A stretch of DNA of 64,000 nt, from contig JBGSNQ010000152.1 in the NCBI GenBank assembly GCA_041739525.1, positions 1 to 64,000 on the forward strand. Reading direction: 5' to 3'. The position numbers and the translations under genes are program-made. The notes under the pieces are model-generated. The model was not told the origin of the DNA and searched no databases. It saw nothing but the letters and a program-made list of their open reading frames with translations. Position 1 is the stretch's first letter. Every line of letters starts with the position of its first letter. Of this stretch, positions 52,492-62,405 are shown in pieces. The DNA comes from DATJGR01 sp041739525. GTDB lineage: Bacteria > Pseudomonadota > Gammaproteobacteria > Pseudomonadales > Azotimanducaceae.

Positions 52492-54903
52492 TTACATTTC
52501 GTACAGCAACTCGACCGCGTACGTACGCGGCGGACCCCAGCCCTGGAAGCCACCCGCGAACTGCGTCAAGCCGGCGGCGGCGAGCGGCAGCGCTTCCTGC
52601 AGATAGTCCTCATCGCCCAGGTTCTTGCCGATGAACGACAGCCGCAGCAGGTGGTTGTCCTCCATGTTCCATTGCACCGCGATCCGCGCGTCGTACAACG
52701 TGTAGGCATCCTGCACGACTGCGGCAACCGAGGTCGCACCACCCACGAGGATGATGTCGTCCTGTCCGCGCGCCGACACGCTCGCCGTTACGTTGTAGGG
52801 CCCGAAGTCCTGCGTATACACGCCGCTCACCGAGTAGTTGTACTTCGGCGCGCGACCGAGATCCTGGCCGCCGAGGCGGCACGTTTGTGTTATCGCGCTG
52901 CAGCTCGCGGGATCGAACGGCACGCGATCCGTGCCGATGTCGAACTCGTCCACCTCGTTGTCCTGGTAGCCATACGTCGCACTGATCGAGAACAGATCGT
53001 TGATCAGCCACGCCGCCTGTGCCTCGAAGCCGTAGATATCGGTGTCACCACCGTTGTTGATGATCGTGTTGGTACCCGGCGGAACGCCCGTCGTCGTCAG
53101 GATCGAGGTGAACTGGATGTCCTGCACCTGCGTGAGGAACGCGGTCAGATTGAGTTGAACGCGATGGTCGAAGAACTCGTTCTTCGATCCGATCTCGTAC
53201 GCATCCGCCGACTCGGGTCCGAACGACAGGAACGCCGGATCGTTGCCGCGGTTACTGAAGCCGCCGCTGCGGAACCCTTGCGAGAAGCGCGCATAGACCA
53301 TGTTGGTGTCGGTGAGTTTGAACGTGGCCGTCGCCTCGCCGATGGTCTTGTTCCAGCTGTTGTCGCTGTCGATCGGGAACGGACACGTCGGCGAAGTGCC
53401 GCAGGGGAACGGCGAGCTGGCACCGCTGGGCGGCAGTATCGAGCCGGCAGGAATATCCGCGGGGAAGAAGCCACCCGCATGGAAGCTGATGTCCTGCTGG
53501 AGCCGGCGCATCCCGGCGCTCAGTTCGAGCTGATCCGTGAGCTGATAGTTGACCGCACCGTAAACCGCCTTCGAGAGGTCCTGCTGGTTCGTGATCTGCC
53601 ACGAGCCGGTTGCCGGACCCTGACAGAACGCGTTACCGACGCCGGGGATCGGGTTATCCGAGAATCCCGGAATCACCGCGCAAGGTGTTCCCGGAGGAAG
53701 ACCAAACGCCACGCCTGGCAGCTGCAGGATCTGGTTCGTACCCTGCCCGAACGACAATGACGTGTTGTAGTACAACGCACCCACGGTGTACGTCATGTTT
53801 TCCATCGCACTGCCGCTCAAGCGCAGCTCCTGGCTGGTCAGATTGAAGCTCTGATCCCGCAATGTATGCAGCCGCGGAAGCGGTACGGCCAGCGTCGCGA
53901 GCGTCGCATTGTCGAAGTCCTGTCGCACGACGTCCTTACTGCTGACGTAGCCCGTGATCGATTCGAGCGTCGTGGCGTCGCCCAGATCCCACTGCACGTT
54001 CAGGCCCCAGGTATCGACGTTGTAGCGGATCGTCTGCTTCAGATCGCCGAGCGTCTTCAACGGATTGTTGCCCGGCAGAATGATCGGCTCGTTGGGGAGG
54101 CCGAAGTTGCCGTTGTCGTCGATGTTGTCGTACCACAGCGTCGCTACCACTTCTTCCATCGGTTGCCACTTCAAGGCGGCCGAATAGGTCTTGTAGTCGA
54201 CGTTGCCGTCGTCCGTCTGGCGCGTTTGGTTCTGATAAAAACCGTCGCGCGTATTCGAGGCGCCCGCGAGCTTCAACGCCAGTGTGTCGTCGATCAGCGG
54301 AATATTGAGCCGGGCCTTGTAGAGCTCGTCGTTGTAGTCGCCCATCTCGGCCGAGACTTTGAAGCCCAGTTCGTTGAAATGAGGCTGCGTGCGTCGCACG
54401 ACGATGGTGCCGCCGGTGGTGTTCTTGCCGTACAACACGCCCTGAGGACCGCGGTTCACTTCGACCTGATCCACGTCGAACGTATCCACGAGTTGCCCGG
54501 TGTTGTTGGCCTGGAAGATTCCATCGACGACCAGGCCGACCTGAGGCGCAACGGTCTTCTCGACATCCGCCGTGCCGAGTCCGCGAATGAAGATTGCGCC
54601 CATGCTCGGACCCGCCGTTTGCTGGCTTACCGAGACGTTGGGCATCAGGTTGTCGAAGTCGACAAGCGTTCGTGGTGCGATGCGTTGAATGTCTGTCTGC
54701 GTGAACGCCGAAACCGAGACCGGAACGTCCTGAATCTGTTCCTCCGCGCGCCGCGAAGTAACGACGATTTCTTCGACGATGCCGGCACTCGTCTCTTGCG
54801 GTTCTGCCGCACTCGCTTCGGCGACGAACGCCACCGCCGTTGCTCCGGCCGCGAAGGCGCACGCGAACGGAGCCATCGAAACCAATAGCTTCGAGAATCT
54901 CAT
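52492..54903 (-). CDS. TonB-dependent receptor
   Basis: 803 residues. A signal peptide (MRFSKLLVSMAPFACAFAAG) is followed by a TonB-box/plug start (VEEIVVTSRRAEEQIQDVPVSV), the plug FIRGLGTADVEK, and a 22-strand barrel with motifs such as RFSQGFRSGGFSNRG and YEIGSKNEFFDHRVQLNLTAF. This subgroup, common in sphingomonads and marine or soil gammaproteobacteria, takes up siderophores or large organic substrates across the outer membrane. It ends in M rather than the usual terminal aromatic residue. ATG 54903 has GGGGGA about 10 nt before it. Confidence 0.95.
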   Translation of the reverse strand: MRFSKLLVSMAPFACAFAAGATAVAFVAEASAAEPQETSAGIVEEIVVTSRRAEEQIQDVPVSVSAFTQTDIQRIAPRTLVDFDNLMPNVSVSQQTAGPSMGAIFIRGLGTADVEKTVAPQVGLVVDGIFQANNTGQLVDTFDVDQVEVNRGPQGVLYGKNTTGGTIVVRRTQPHFNELGFKVSAEMGDYNDELYKARLNIPLIDDTLALKLAGASNTRDGFYQNQTRQTDDGNVDYKTYSAALKWQPMEEVVATLWYDNIDDNGNFGLPNEPIILPGNNPLKTLGDLKQTIRYNVDTWGLNVQWDLGDATTLESITGYVSSKDVVRQDFDNATLATLAVPLPRLHTLRDQSFNLTSQELRLSGSAMENMTYTVGALYYNTSLSFGQGTNQILQLPGVAFGLPPGTPCAVIPGFSDNPIPGVGNAFCQGPATGSWQITNQQDLSKAVYGAVNYQLTDQLELSAGMRRLQQDISFHAGGFFPADIPAGSILPPSGASSPFPCGTSPTCPFPIDSDNSWNKTIGEATATFKLTDTNMVYARFSQGFRSGGFSNRGNDPAFLSFGPESADAYEIGSKNEFFDHRVQLNLTAFLTQVQDIQFTSILTTTGVPPGTNTIINNGGDTDIYGFEAQAAWLINDLFSISATYGYQDNEVDEFDIGTDRVPFDPASCSAITQTCRLGGQDLGRAPKYNYSVSGVYTQDFGPYNVTASVSARGQDDIILVGGATSVAAVVQDAYTLYDARIAVQWNMEDNHLLRLSFIGKNLGDEDYLQEALPLAAAGLTQFAGGFQGWGPPRTYAVELLYEM

Positions 54904-55264
54904 GCTTGGTTATCCCCCAAATTACCCGTCGGTTCGCGACGGAATCGGTACCCCTTGAAACACCCCACCTGCCAAAAAACCGGCAAGCCTGATTCTTTTA
55001 AAAGATCGCCGTTGGAGAGTCAATGGCACTAAAGCGCCTGAATTAGCGTGTGTTCGACGCGAACGGGTGCAAAAACCTTGCTGCAACGCGGACGACAACC
55101 CTCCCTTCGCCGCACTTCGTCAGGGTTTCGCAGCACCCCTTACTTACATCGTTAGCGCTGGTTGCGCAACGTCCGCTGGACATCCCCGGCCTCGGGCTTG
55201 TCGCTTGGCCGGCAACCCTGCAATCATGGTGCCGGACCCTTCCCGCCGCCCTCGGAGTATTGCC
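54904..55264. other. 361-bp intergenic region between divergent receptor and M20 genes
   Basis: No gene seen. It holds the candidate receptor promoter at 54995-55023. Open codons continue from the M20 frame up to 55067, but they do not read like protein. No repeat or attachment site was noticed. Confidence 0.6.
54995..55023 (-). promoter_or_regulatory. candidate promoter of the 803-residue receptor gene
   Basis: Minus strand: TTGACT (55023-55018), a 17-bp spacer, TAAAAG (55000-54995), 92 bp before the ATG at 54903. Confidence 0.45.
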
Positions 55265-56455
55265 ATGACCGCCGAACTGAAACAGATCGTCGCGAACCGG
55301 ATCGATGCGCTCGCCGAGCAGCTTCTGCACGTGTCGCACAACATCCACGCGCATCCGGAGCTCGCCTTCAACGAACGTCACGCGAGTGGATTGCTGTGCG
55401 ATGCGCTCACGTCCGCCGGTCTTCCGGTGAAGCGTTCGGCATACGGTCTCGAAACGGCATTCGAGAGCGAGTTCGCCGGCAGCACCAAGGGTCCGCTGGT
55501 GGCGCTGCTCGCCGAATACGATGCGCTGCCCGGCATCGGCCACGCATGCGGCCACAATCTGATTGCCACCTCTGCTCTAGGCGCAACGCTCGGCCTGGTT
55601 GCAATTCGCGACAGGCTTTGCGGCACGGTGCGGCTGTTGGGAACCCCCGCCGAAGAGAAAGGCGGCGGAAAGGAACTGATGGCGCGAGCCGGTGCATTCG
55701 ACGGTGTCGACGCGGCGATGATGATCCATCCGTCGGGCATCAACCTCACCACGATGCCGTGCATCTGCGTCGCCGAAGTGCGCGTCGAGTATCACGGCCG
55801 CGCGGCGCACGCGTCCGCGATGCCGCACAGAGGTATCAACGCACTCGACGGATTACTGCTCGCTTATCAGGCCATCTCGAATCTGCGCCAGCACATACAG
55901 GCGACCGAGCGCATTCACGGCATCGTTACCGACGGCGGCCTCGCACCGAACATCGTTCCGGACTTTGCCGCGGGTGACTTCTATGTACGCGCCGCCAACG
56001 TCGAAGATCTGGCGCGGCTGAAACCACGCGTGCAGGCGTGTTTCGAAGCAGGCGCCAAAGGCAGCGGCTGCGAGGTGGACGTGAAGTGGGCCGGCGTGGA
56101 CTATCTCGACCTCAACACCAACTGGCCCCTGGCGTCCAGCTTCCAGCGCAATGCCGAATCACTGGGCCGCACCTTCTTCCCGATCGACAAGCTGCCGGCC
56201 GGATCGAGCGGCAGCACGGACATGGGCAACGTCAGCTACCGCGTTCCATCGATTCACCCGATGCTCGCTTCCGCGCCGAGCAACGTGGTCATTCACCATC
56301 CCGACTTCGCCAAATGGGCAGGCTCGGAGATGGGTGACGCCGCCGCGCTCGACGGTGCGAAGGCACTGGCGATGACCACGATCGACTACCTGATGAGTCC
56401 GTCGCTGCAGGACGAGTGCAAACGCGCCTTTGCAGTCTCGGTGGGGCTTTCCTGA
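55265..56455 (+). CDS. M20-family metallopeptidase/amidohydrolase
   Basis: 396 residues from ATG 55265, with GGAG about 9 nt upstream. Metal and catalytic segments: EYDALPGIGHACGHNL (H in GHACGHN), GTPAEEKGGGKELM with the EE pair, and the late SSGSTDMGNVSYRVPSIHP. The dimerisation domain starts near EYHGRAAHASAMP. The family cleaves acyl-amino acids, p-aminobenzoyl-glutamate or indole-acetyl conjugates. It is followed by a ChaC-like gene 25 bp later and an ACAD gene. Confidence 0.9.
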   Translation: MTAELKQIVANRIDALAEQLLHVSHNIHAHPELAFNERHASGLLCDALTSAGLPVKRSAYGLETAFESEFAGSTKGPLVALLAEYDALPGIGHACGHNLIATSALGATLGLVAIRDRLCGTVRLLGTPAEEKGGGKELMARAGAFDGVDAAMMIHPSGINLTTMPCICVAEVRVEYHGRAAHASAMPHRGINALDGLLLAYQAISNLRQHIQATERIHGIVTDGGLAPNIVPDFAAGDFYVRAANVEDLARLKPRVQACFEAGAKGSGCEVDVKWAGVDYLDLNTNWPLASSFQRNAESLGRTFFPIDKLPAGSSGSTDMGNVSYRVPSIHPMLASAPSNVVIHHPDFAKWAGSEMGDAAALDGAKALAMTTIDYLMSPSLQDECKRAFAVSVGLS

Positions 56456-56480
56456 GCACACACGGTCTGACTGCAACCGG

Positions 56481-57023
56481 GTGAGTAGCTCCGGCAGTGT
56501 GTGGGTCTTCGGCTACGGATCGCTGATCTGGCGGCCGGATTTTCCGTTCGCACAGCGCCAACGCGCGCGCATCGACGGCTGGAGCCGGCGCTTCTGGCAA
56601 GGTTCGCACGATCATCGCGGTACCGCTCACGCACCTGGGCGCGTGGTTACGCTGGTGGCAACACCGGGCACGCACTGCGACGGCGTCGCCTATCTGATCG
56701 ATCACAACGTCTTCGAACACCTCGATCATCGCGAGAAGAACGGCTACGAACGCAACGATGTCGAACTGCAGTTTGAAAACGAGTGTGCAGGCGGCGTGGT
56801 GTACATCGCTCACCGCAACAACCACGCGTTCCTCGGTGAATCACCGCTCGAAAACGTAGCTCGGCAGATTCTCGACAGTCACGGGCCGAGTGGAACGAAT
56901 CGCGAGTACCTTTACGAACTCGCCGCGGCGCTGCGCAATCTTGACGCTGACGATCCGCACGTGTTCGAGTTGGAAGCTCACGTAAAAGCACTGGAAGCCG
57001 ATGGATATTCGCCTGCTGCCTGA
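56481..57023 (+). CDS. ChaC-like gamma-glutamylcyclotransferase
   Basis: 180 residues from GTG 56481. The glycine-rich substrate loop VFGYGSLIWRPDFPF is at the start, and the catalytic glutamate is E85 in LDHREKNGYE. ChaC proteins split gamma-glutamyl peptides, classically glutathione, to 5-oxoproline. In this small protein glutathione cleavage is the most likely role, with 5-oxoproline as product. Its last 23 bp overlap the start of the acyl-CoA dehydrogenase gene, so the two are translationally coupled. Confidence 0.88.
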   Translation: MSSSGSVWVFGYGSLIWRPDFPFAQRQRARIDGWSRRFWQGSHDHRGTAHAPGRVVTLVATPGTHCDGVAYLIDHNVFEHLDHREKNGYERNDVELQFENECAGGVVYIAHRNNHAFLGESPLENVARQILDSHGPSGTNREYLYELAAALRNLDADDPHVFELEAHVKALEADGYSPAA

Positions 57024-58200
57024 ACACGAACGCTTTCGCGACGAGGTGCGCACCTTTCTCGACGGCGCGCTCGACGACGACCTGCGCGACGGCGCGCGGT
57101 TCTGCCCCGGCGTGTTCCAGGACTACGAAACGAACATCCGCTGGCACCGGATTCTGTACAAGCAAGGTTGGATCGCACCGAGCTGGCCGAAGCAGTACGG
57201 CGGCACCGGCTGGGATCTGATGCAGCGTCACATCTGGACTACCGAAGCGAGCCTGGCCGGTGCGCCCGGCGTCGCGCCAATGGGTCTAGGTATGTGCGGA
57301 CCGATGCTGATCGGTCACGGCACACCGGAGCAGCGCGCGTTCTATCTGCCGCGGATTCTCTCGGGCGAAGATTATTGGTGTCAGGGTTATTCGGAACCTG
57401 GCGCGGGCTCCGATCTGGCCTCGTTGAAGTTGCGAGCGGACATCGACGGTGAACACTACGTGTTGAACGGCACGAAGATCTGGACGACGCACGCGCACTA
57501 CGCCAACCGTATGTTCTGTCTCGTGCGCACCGACTTTTCCGGCAAGCCGCAACAGGGCATCACGTTTCTGCTGCTCGACATGGATACGCCCGGAATTACC
57601 GTGGAACCGATCGTCTTCGTATCCGGCGAGCACGAAGTGAACCAGGTGTTCTTCGACAACGTGCGGGTGCCGCGAACGAATCGCGTCGGTGCCGAAAACG
57701 ACGGCTGGAGCGTGGCGAAGTACCTGCTCGAATTCGAACGCGGCGGCAGCGGCGCGGCGCGGATGCAGGCGTCGTTGACGCGTTTGAAGAAACTCGCCGC
57801 GCTGATCCAAACCGGCGAAGGCTCGCTGGCCGATGACGCTGCGTTCACGCGCAAGATTGCAATGGCGCAGATCGATCTCACCGCAATCCAGTACACGGAG
57901 TTTCGCATTCTCGCTGCACTGTCGCGCGGCGGCAGTCCCGGTCCGGAATCTTCGATACTGAAGAACCTCGGCTCCAATATGAGCATGCGAATTTCCGAGC
58001 TAGCGGTGGAAGCGATCGGCTACTACGGCTCACCGCACCAACCCGACGCACGCGCGGTCGGCAGCAACGTTGCGCCGGTTGGCCCCAACGAGGGAATCGT
58101 GGCGCTGCCGAACTACCTCAACTATCGCGCGATGTCGATTGCCGGCGGCACCAACGAAGTGCAGAAGAACATCGTCGCGAAACTGGTACTCGGGCTTTAG
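57001..58200 (+). CDS. acyl-CoA dehydrogenase
   Basis: 399 residues: QGYSEPGAGSDLASLKLRA, NGTKIWTTHAHYANRMF, FERGGSGAARMQASLTRLK and the C-terminal GGTNEVQKNIVAKLVLGL. It has the same layout as the ACAD at 8447-9652. It oxidises an acyl-CoA with FAD. The start lies within the ChaC-like gene end (ATG 57001). Its stop overlaps the opposite FAD oxidoreductase stop by 4 bp. Confidence 0.93.
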   Translation: MDIRLLPEHERFRDEVRTFLDGALDDDLRDGARFCPGVFQDYETNIRWHRILYKQGWIAPSWPKQYGGTGWDLMQRHIWTTEASLAGAPGVAPMGLGMCGPMLIGHGTPEQRAFYLPRILSGEDYWCQGYSEPGAGSDLASLKLRADIDGEHYVLNGTKIWTTHAHYANRMFCLVRTDFSGKPQQGITFLLLDMDTPGITVEPIVFVSGEHEVNQVFFDNVRVPRTNRVGAENDGWSVAKYLLEFERGGSGAARMQASLTRLKKLAALIQTGEGSLADDAAFTRKIAMAQIDLTAIQYTEFRILAALSRGGSPGPESSILKNLGSNMSMRISELAVEAIGYYGSPHQPDARAVGSNVAPVGPNEGIVALPNYLNYRAMSIAGGTNEVQKNIVAKLVLGL

Positions 58201-59321
58201 ACGCGCGAGCGCCGCGGCGCGAACAGTTTCGCAGATATACCTTTTTCGCGAAGATCACTCGGCACCTCTGCGCCCCGGATCAACGCCGCACTCAAACGCG
58301 CCATCGTCGGCGACGTCTGAATGCCGAATCCACCTTGGCCGATCAACCAGAAGAACCCCTCTACCCGGTCGTCGAAGCCGACCACCGGCAGGCTGTCCGG
58401 CAGGAACGATCGCAGTCCCGCCCAACGGTGCTCTATACGATCGACCGCCACTGTCGTTGCACCTTCGAATCGCTCGATCGCAACCGCAACGTCGATTTCT
58501 TCCGGCTGCGCGTCGCACGGTGCACTCGGCGTCTGGTCTGCCGGGGAGAGCAGCAACCGACCCGCGTCGGGCTTGAAATAGAACTCGCTCTCGATCTCGT
58601 GGACCATCGGCCAGCGGGTCACGTCGGCGTCACCGCATTTGATCAGTATCGCCGTGCGCCGTTTCGGCACGAGACCGACGCGCGCTACCCCGGCGAGTTC
58701 CGCCACCTCGTCGCCCCACGCACCGGACGCATTCACCACCGCATCGCACGTGTATTCCCGGTCACTCGCGTTGACCTTCCAGCCTCCGTTCACTCGCGCC
58801 AACGACTCGACCCGGCTGCGAGTGACCAGCGTGCCTCCACGCGCCTTCAGCATGCGGCGGAAGCCATTCAACAAACCGTGTGCATCGATGTCCATCACGT
58901 TTGGATCGGATACCGCTCGCGCCACGGTCTCGGGGCGCAGAATCGGCACCTGCTCGCGCACGCTTGCAGCGCTCACCTCGACGAGACCGGGACAGAATTC
59001 CCGCCAGCGCTGCACATACGCATCGACGAGATGCGACTTCGATGCGCTCGCGATCATCACGTCCGCGCGCGGCGCAACGAGCGGAGCATCCGCGAACCCC
59101 GCCGGCGGATTCTCGAAGAACGCGCGGCTCGACGACGTAAGCGTGAAGATCGTGCCATTCACGTACGGTTCGATGTAGGCCGCTGCAGAGCGGCCGGAGC
59201 TGTGATATCCCGGCGCGTCTTCCGCCTCGAGCACGGTCACGTCGCAGTGTCGTGCGAGTTCTGCCGCACACGACATGCCCACCATGCCGCCGCCGATCAC
59301 CACCACCTTCATTCGAGCCAT
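58197..59321 (-). CDS. FAD-dependent oxidoreductase (DAO family)
   Basis: 374 residues. The dinucleotide motif VVIGGGMVGMSCAAEL is at the very start, followed by YHSSGRSAAAYIEPY, AVVNASGAWGDEVAEL and the FAD-binding end PVVGFDDRVEGFFWLIGQGGFGIQTSP. It resembles D-amino-acid, sarcosine and glycine oxidases. Two starts are possible, ATG 59321 or 59312. The gene is divergent from the enoyl-CoA hydratase at 59400. Confidence 0.9.
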   Translation of the reverse strand: MARMKVVVIGGGMVGMSCAAELARHCDVTVLEAEDAPGYHSSGRSAAAYIEPYVNGTIFTLTSSSRAFFENPPAGFADAPLVAPRADVMIASASKSHLVDAYVQRWREFCPGLVEVSAASVREQVPILRPETVARAVSDPNVMDIDAHGLLNGFRRMLKARGGTLVTRSRVESLARVNGGWKVNASDREYTCDAVVNASGAWGDEVAELAGVARVGLVPKRRTAILIKCGDADVTRWPMVHEIESEFYFKPDAGRLLLSPADQTPSAPCDAQPEEIDVAVAIERFEGATTVAVDRIEHRWAGLRSFLPDSLPVVGFDDRVEGFFWLIGQGGFGIQTSPTMARLSAALIRGAEVPSDLREKGISAKLFAPRRSRV

Positions 59322-59399
59322 GCGGTTTCCATCTGGACCAAACGCGAGAGCGATGAATTATGATGACCGTCACTTCATCAGGCCACTGCAGAGGAAACG

Positions 59400-60143
59400 A
59401 TGGGCGAACTCGTATTGCGAGAAGACGATCAAGGTCTCTGCATTCTCACGCTGAACCGGCCCGACACGCTCAATGCGCTGAGTCCGAAACTGTTCATCGA
59501 GTTGCGCGCGCACATCGATGCGCTCGCGAAGCAGACCGAGACGATCGGCTGCGTCATTCTGTGCGGCAAAGGCCGCTCGTTTTCCGCCGGTAACGATCTG
59601 AAGGCGATTCAGTCCGGCGAAGTCGCCCCGAGCAGGCACTTTCAGGCGGAAACGCTCGAAGCGATCGAACATCTGCCGCAACCGGTGATCGCCGCGGTGC
59701 AGGGACATTGCTATACCGGTTCGCTCGAACTCGCGCTCGCGTGCGACTTCATAGTCGCAGCGGAGAACGCGCGGTTCGCCGATACACACGGCAAGTGGGC
59801 GATGTCGCCGACGTGGGGCATGAGTCAGCGTTTGCCGCGGCGGGTGGGAGTCGGCCGCGCGAAGGAGCTGATGTTCAGCGGTCGCACGGTGTCGGGACAG
59901 GAAGCGCTGACCATCGGTCTGGCTGTAGCCTGCGTGCCCGATGCAGAACTGATGCAGACTACCACCGCTATGGCGCGCAAATTCCTCGAGAATTCGTGGT
60001 TCACGCTGCGTGCGGACAAGATGCTGGTCAACCGCGGTCTCGACTTCACGCTGTCCGAAGGACTTCAGTTCGAACGTGCGAACAGCCCCGGCCGCGGGCC
60101 GGATCTCGAGGAACGGTTGAAGGCGTTCAGCAAAGGCGGTTGA
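59400..60143 (+). CDS. enoyl-CoA hydratase/isomerase
   Basis: 247 residues with GAGG before ATG 59400. Crotonase features: GCVILCGKGRSFSAGNDLKAI (oxyanion pocket), IAAVQGHCYTGSLELALACDFIVAA and FADTHGKWAMSPTWGMSQRLPRRVG. A tyrosine in CYTGSLE replaces the usual glycine. A role in beta-oxidation-type hydration or isomerisation is likely. Its 3' end overlaps the opposite hydrolase gene by 17 bp. Confidence 0.92.
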   Translation: MGELVLREDDQGLCILTLNRPDTLNALSPKLFIELRAHIDALAKQTETIGCVILCGKGRSFSAGNDLKAIQSGEVAPSRHFQAETLEAIEHLPQPVIAAVQGHCYTGSLELALACDFIVAAENARFADTHGKWAMSPTWGMSQRLPRRVGVGRAKELMFSGRTVSGQEALTIGLAVACVPDAELMQTTTAMARKFLENSWFTLRADKMLVNRGLDFTLSEGLQFERANSPGRGPDLEERLKAFSKGG

Positions 60144-60813
60144 TGAACCGCACCGCGGCGTCGGCGAGTTCCTCGAACACCGAGTTACTGCGCGTTCGGC
60201 TGCGCTTCAACACCTTGTAGCTGTGATCGGCCGTCTCGAGCCACACGAGTTCGGCACGCGCGCCGAGCCGCGCAAGCACGCGCTGCAGCAGTTCAGGTTC
60301 CGCCAGCGCATCGCGCGTTCCCGAAAGAAACAGCATCGGCGCGTCGATGGAATCGAGATGATCTGCACGCTTCGTGGCCGGTTGTCCCGCCGGATGCAGC
60401 GGGAACGAACAGAACACGAACCCGCGAACCTCGCCGAGATCCCGATCGAGCATCGCGTGCGACGCCATGCGGCCACCGAAGGAATGGCCGCCGATGAACA
60501 GCGGCAGATCCGGTTTCAACTCGCGCGCTCGCTCGACCGCAGCTGCGATGGTCGCGGTCGACACGGCGCGCGAATCAACAGGCCGCTTCGCGCCTTCCAA
60601 GAAGGGAAAGTTGAATCGCAGTACCGCAACACCCCGACGAGCGAACTCAGTCGCAATCGACGTCATGCTGGCGTGGTACATGTTCGCGCCGGCACCGTGA
60701 CCAAGTACGAGCACGGCCACGGCATCTACAGAATCCGACAGAATCCACGACACTTCCCCTGACACATCGCCCGACGCTACCCGCAACCGTCCGGACGTCT
60801 GCGAAGTGGTCAC
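60127..60813 (-). CDS. alpha/beta hydrolase (KANL3/Tex30-like)
   Basis: 228 residues from GTG 60813, 7 bp after the acyl-CoA synthetase stop. HGAGANMYH near 39-47, nucleophile S111 in GGHSFGGR, then FCSFPLHPAGQPA and FLSGTRDAL with the acid residue, and the late histidine in LETADHSYKVL. Family members are hydrolases of unknown substrate. It is the last gene of a ClpP-ligase-hydrolase operon. Confidence 0.85.
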   Translation of the reverse strand: MTTSQTSGRLRVASGDVSGEVSWILSDSVDAVAVLVLGHGAGANMYHASMTSIATEFARRGVAVLRFNFPFLEGAKRPVDSRAVSTATIAAAVERARELKPDLPLFIGGHSFGGRMASHAMLDRDLGEVRGFVFCSFPLHPAGQPATKRADHLDSIDAPMLFLSGTRDALAEPELLQRVLARLGARAELVWLETADHSYKVLKRSRTRSNSVFEELADAAVRFINRLC

Positions 60814-60820
60814 GGCGGGC

Positions 60821-62398
60821 TCAGTTCACCTGGCGTTCGCGGCCTTCCCAGAACGGCTTGCGCAACTCGCGTTTGAGCACCTTGCCCGAGGGGTTGCGCG
60901 GCAGTTCGGCAATGAAGTCGATGGTCTTCGGCAGCTTGTAGCCGGCGATGCGGGTGCGCGCGAAGCCGATCAGTTCGTCGGGTGTCGCCTTCTGCCCCGG
61001 CTTCAACACGACCATCGCTTTTACCGCCTCGCCCCAACGATCGTCGGGCACGCCGATTACCGCCACGTCACCCACCGCGGGGTGACCGAACAACGCGCTC
61101 TCCACTTCCGCGGGATAAATGTTCTCGCCGCCGGACACGATCATGTCTTTGACGCGATCGTGCACGTATACATACCCGTCTTCGTCGAGATAACCCGCGT
61201 CGCCTGTGTGCACGTAACCGTCGATCAGTGTCTTGGCGGTAGCGTCCGGCAGATTCCAATAGCCGAGCATATTCGCTTTCGACTTGATGCAGATTTCGCC
61301 GACGGTGCGCGCCGGCACCAGCCGGCCTTCCTCGTCGATGACCTTCAGCTCCACTCCGGGATACGGCTTGCCGGCCGAACGCATTCGATCGTTCCCGCCC
61401 ATTACGTGATCCTGCGGCGGCAGATACGTGGCGGCGCCGGTCGTTTCTGTCATGCCGTAGAGCTGCACGAAGCCGCACTTGAACACTTCCACGGCTTGAC
61501 GCAACAGATCTAACGGAATCGGTGAGGCGCCGTACATGATGTACTTGATGTTGCTGAAGTCGGTGTGCTGCGCCTTTGGGTGCTGCACCACCATCCGAAT
61601 CGCGGAGGGAACGAGGAACACCTTGGAAATTCCGCGCGTTTCGATCAGCTCCAGCGTGTTACCGGGATCGAACTCGGACACGACGATGTTCATCGCTCCG
61701 GCGCGCAGACCCCAAACCCCGTAACCCACGCCGCCGATGTGAAAACTCGGCATCGCCACGAGGCTTACGTCGCGGTCGCTCCAGTCGTTCCATTCCATGT
61801 CATCGTGCGGAGGCAATCGTTGCAGGTCGAAGAAGCAGCAATGCTGCAGCTGCACGCCCTTCGGATGCCCCGTGGTGCCGCTGGTGTACATCTGAATGGC
61901 CACGTCGTCGGGAGATACCGACACACCGGGATCCGTAGCACGCTGCTCGTCGCGCCACTGCGAAAAATCGGACCATGTGGTGTGCCCCGGACGCATCGAT
62001 ACGATCCGCTTCACGTGTTTCAGATCGCCTTTGATCTGCTCCACCAGCCCGTAGAAGTCCGGGCCGACGCACAACACCTCGGCGCGACTGTCATTCAGGA
62101 TGTATGCGACCTCGGGCGGCGCGAGGCGCCAGTTGATGCCCACCGACACGGCACCGGCTTTCGCCGCACCAAATACGAGCTGATAGAACAGGTCCGAGTT
62201 CTTGTCGAGAAAGCCGACGCGGCTGCCCGCGCGCAATCCTTCGGCCAGAAGCGCGTTCGCAACCTTGTTCGTCTGCTCATCGAACTGACGGTACGTGGTC
62301 GATCGATCTTCGTACTGGAACGCGACCTTGTTCGGTCGTTCGCGCGCATGAAAGCGCGTCAGTTCGGCGAGCGTGCGGATATCGTTGACGTGCGCCAC
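60821..62398 (-). CDS. acyl-CoA synthetase (AMP-forming)
   Basis: 525 residues, GTG start. P-loop YTSGTTGHPKG, VQLYGMTETTG, HDRVKDMIVSGGENIYPAEVE in two pieces, and the catalytic lysine in NPSGKVLKRELR. It belongs to the fatty-acid/long-chain FadD-like group. It begins 7 bp after the ClpP-like stop and ends 7 bp before the hydrolase start, so the three genes form one operon. Confidence 0.93.
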   Translation of the reverse strand: MAHVNDIRTLAELTRFHARERPNKVAFQYEDRSTTYRQFDEQTNKVANALLAEGLRAGSRVGFLDKNSDLFYQLVFGAAKAGAVSVGINWRLAPPEVAYILNDSRAEVLCVGPDFYGLVEQIKGDLKHVKRIVSMRPGHTTWSDFSQWRDEQRATDPGVSVSPDDVAIQMYTSGTTGHPKGVQLQHCCFFDLQRLPPHDDMEWNDWSDRDVSLVAMPSFHIGGVGYGVWGLRAGAMNIVVSEFDPGNTLELIETRGISKVFLVPSAIRMVVQHPKAQHTDFSNIKYIMYGASPIPLDLLRQAVEVFKCGFVQLYGMTETTGAATYLPPQDHVMGGNDRMRSAGKPYPGVELKVIDEEGRLVPARTVGEICIKSKANMLGYWNLPDATAKTLIDGYVHTGDAGYLDEDGYVYVHDRVKDMIVSGGENIYPAEVESALFGHPAVGDVAVIGVPDDRWGEAVKAMVVLKPGQKATPDELIGFARTRIAGYKLPKTIDFIAELPRNPSGKVLKRELRKPFWEGRERQVN

Positions 62399-62405
62399 TT
62401 GAGCG

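Noticed and set aside
55067..55264. N-terminal extension of the M20 peptidase to 55067
   Set aside because: The extra 66 codons are not peptidase-like and contain no signal peptide. ATG 55265 has a ribosome-binding site and matches the family start.
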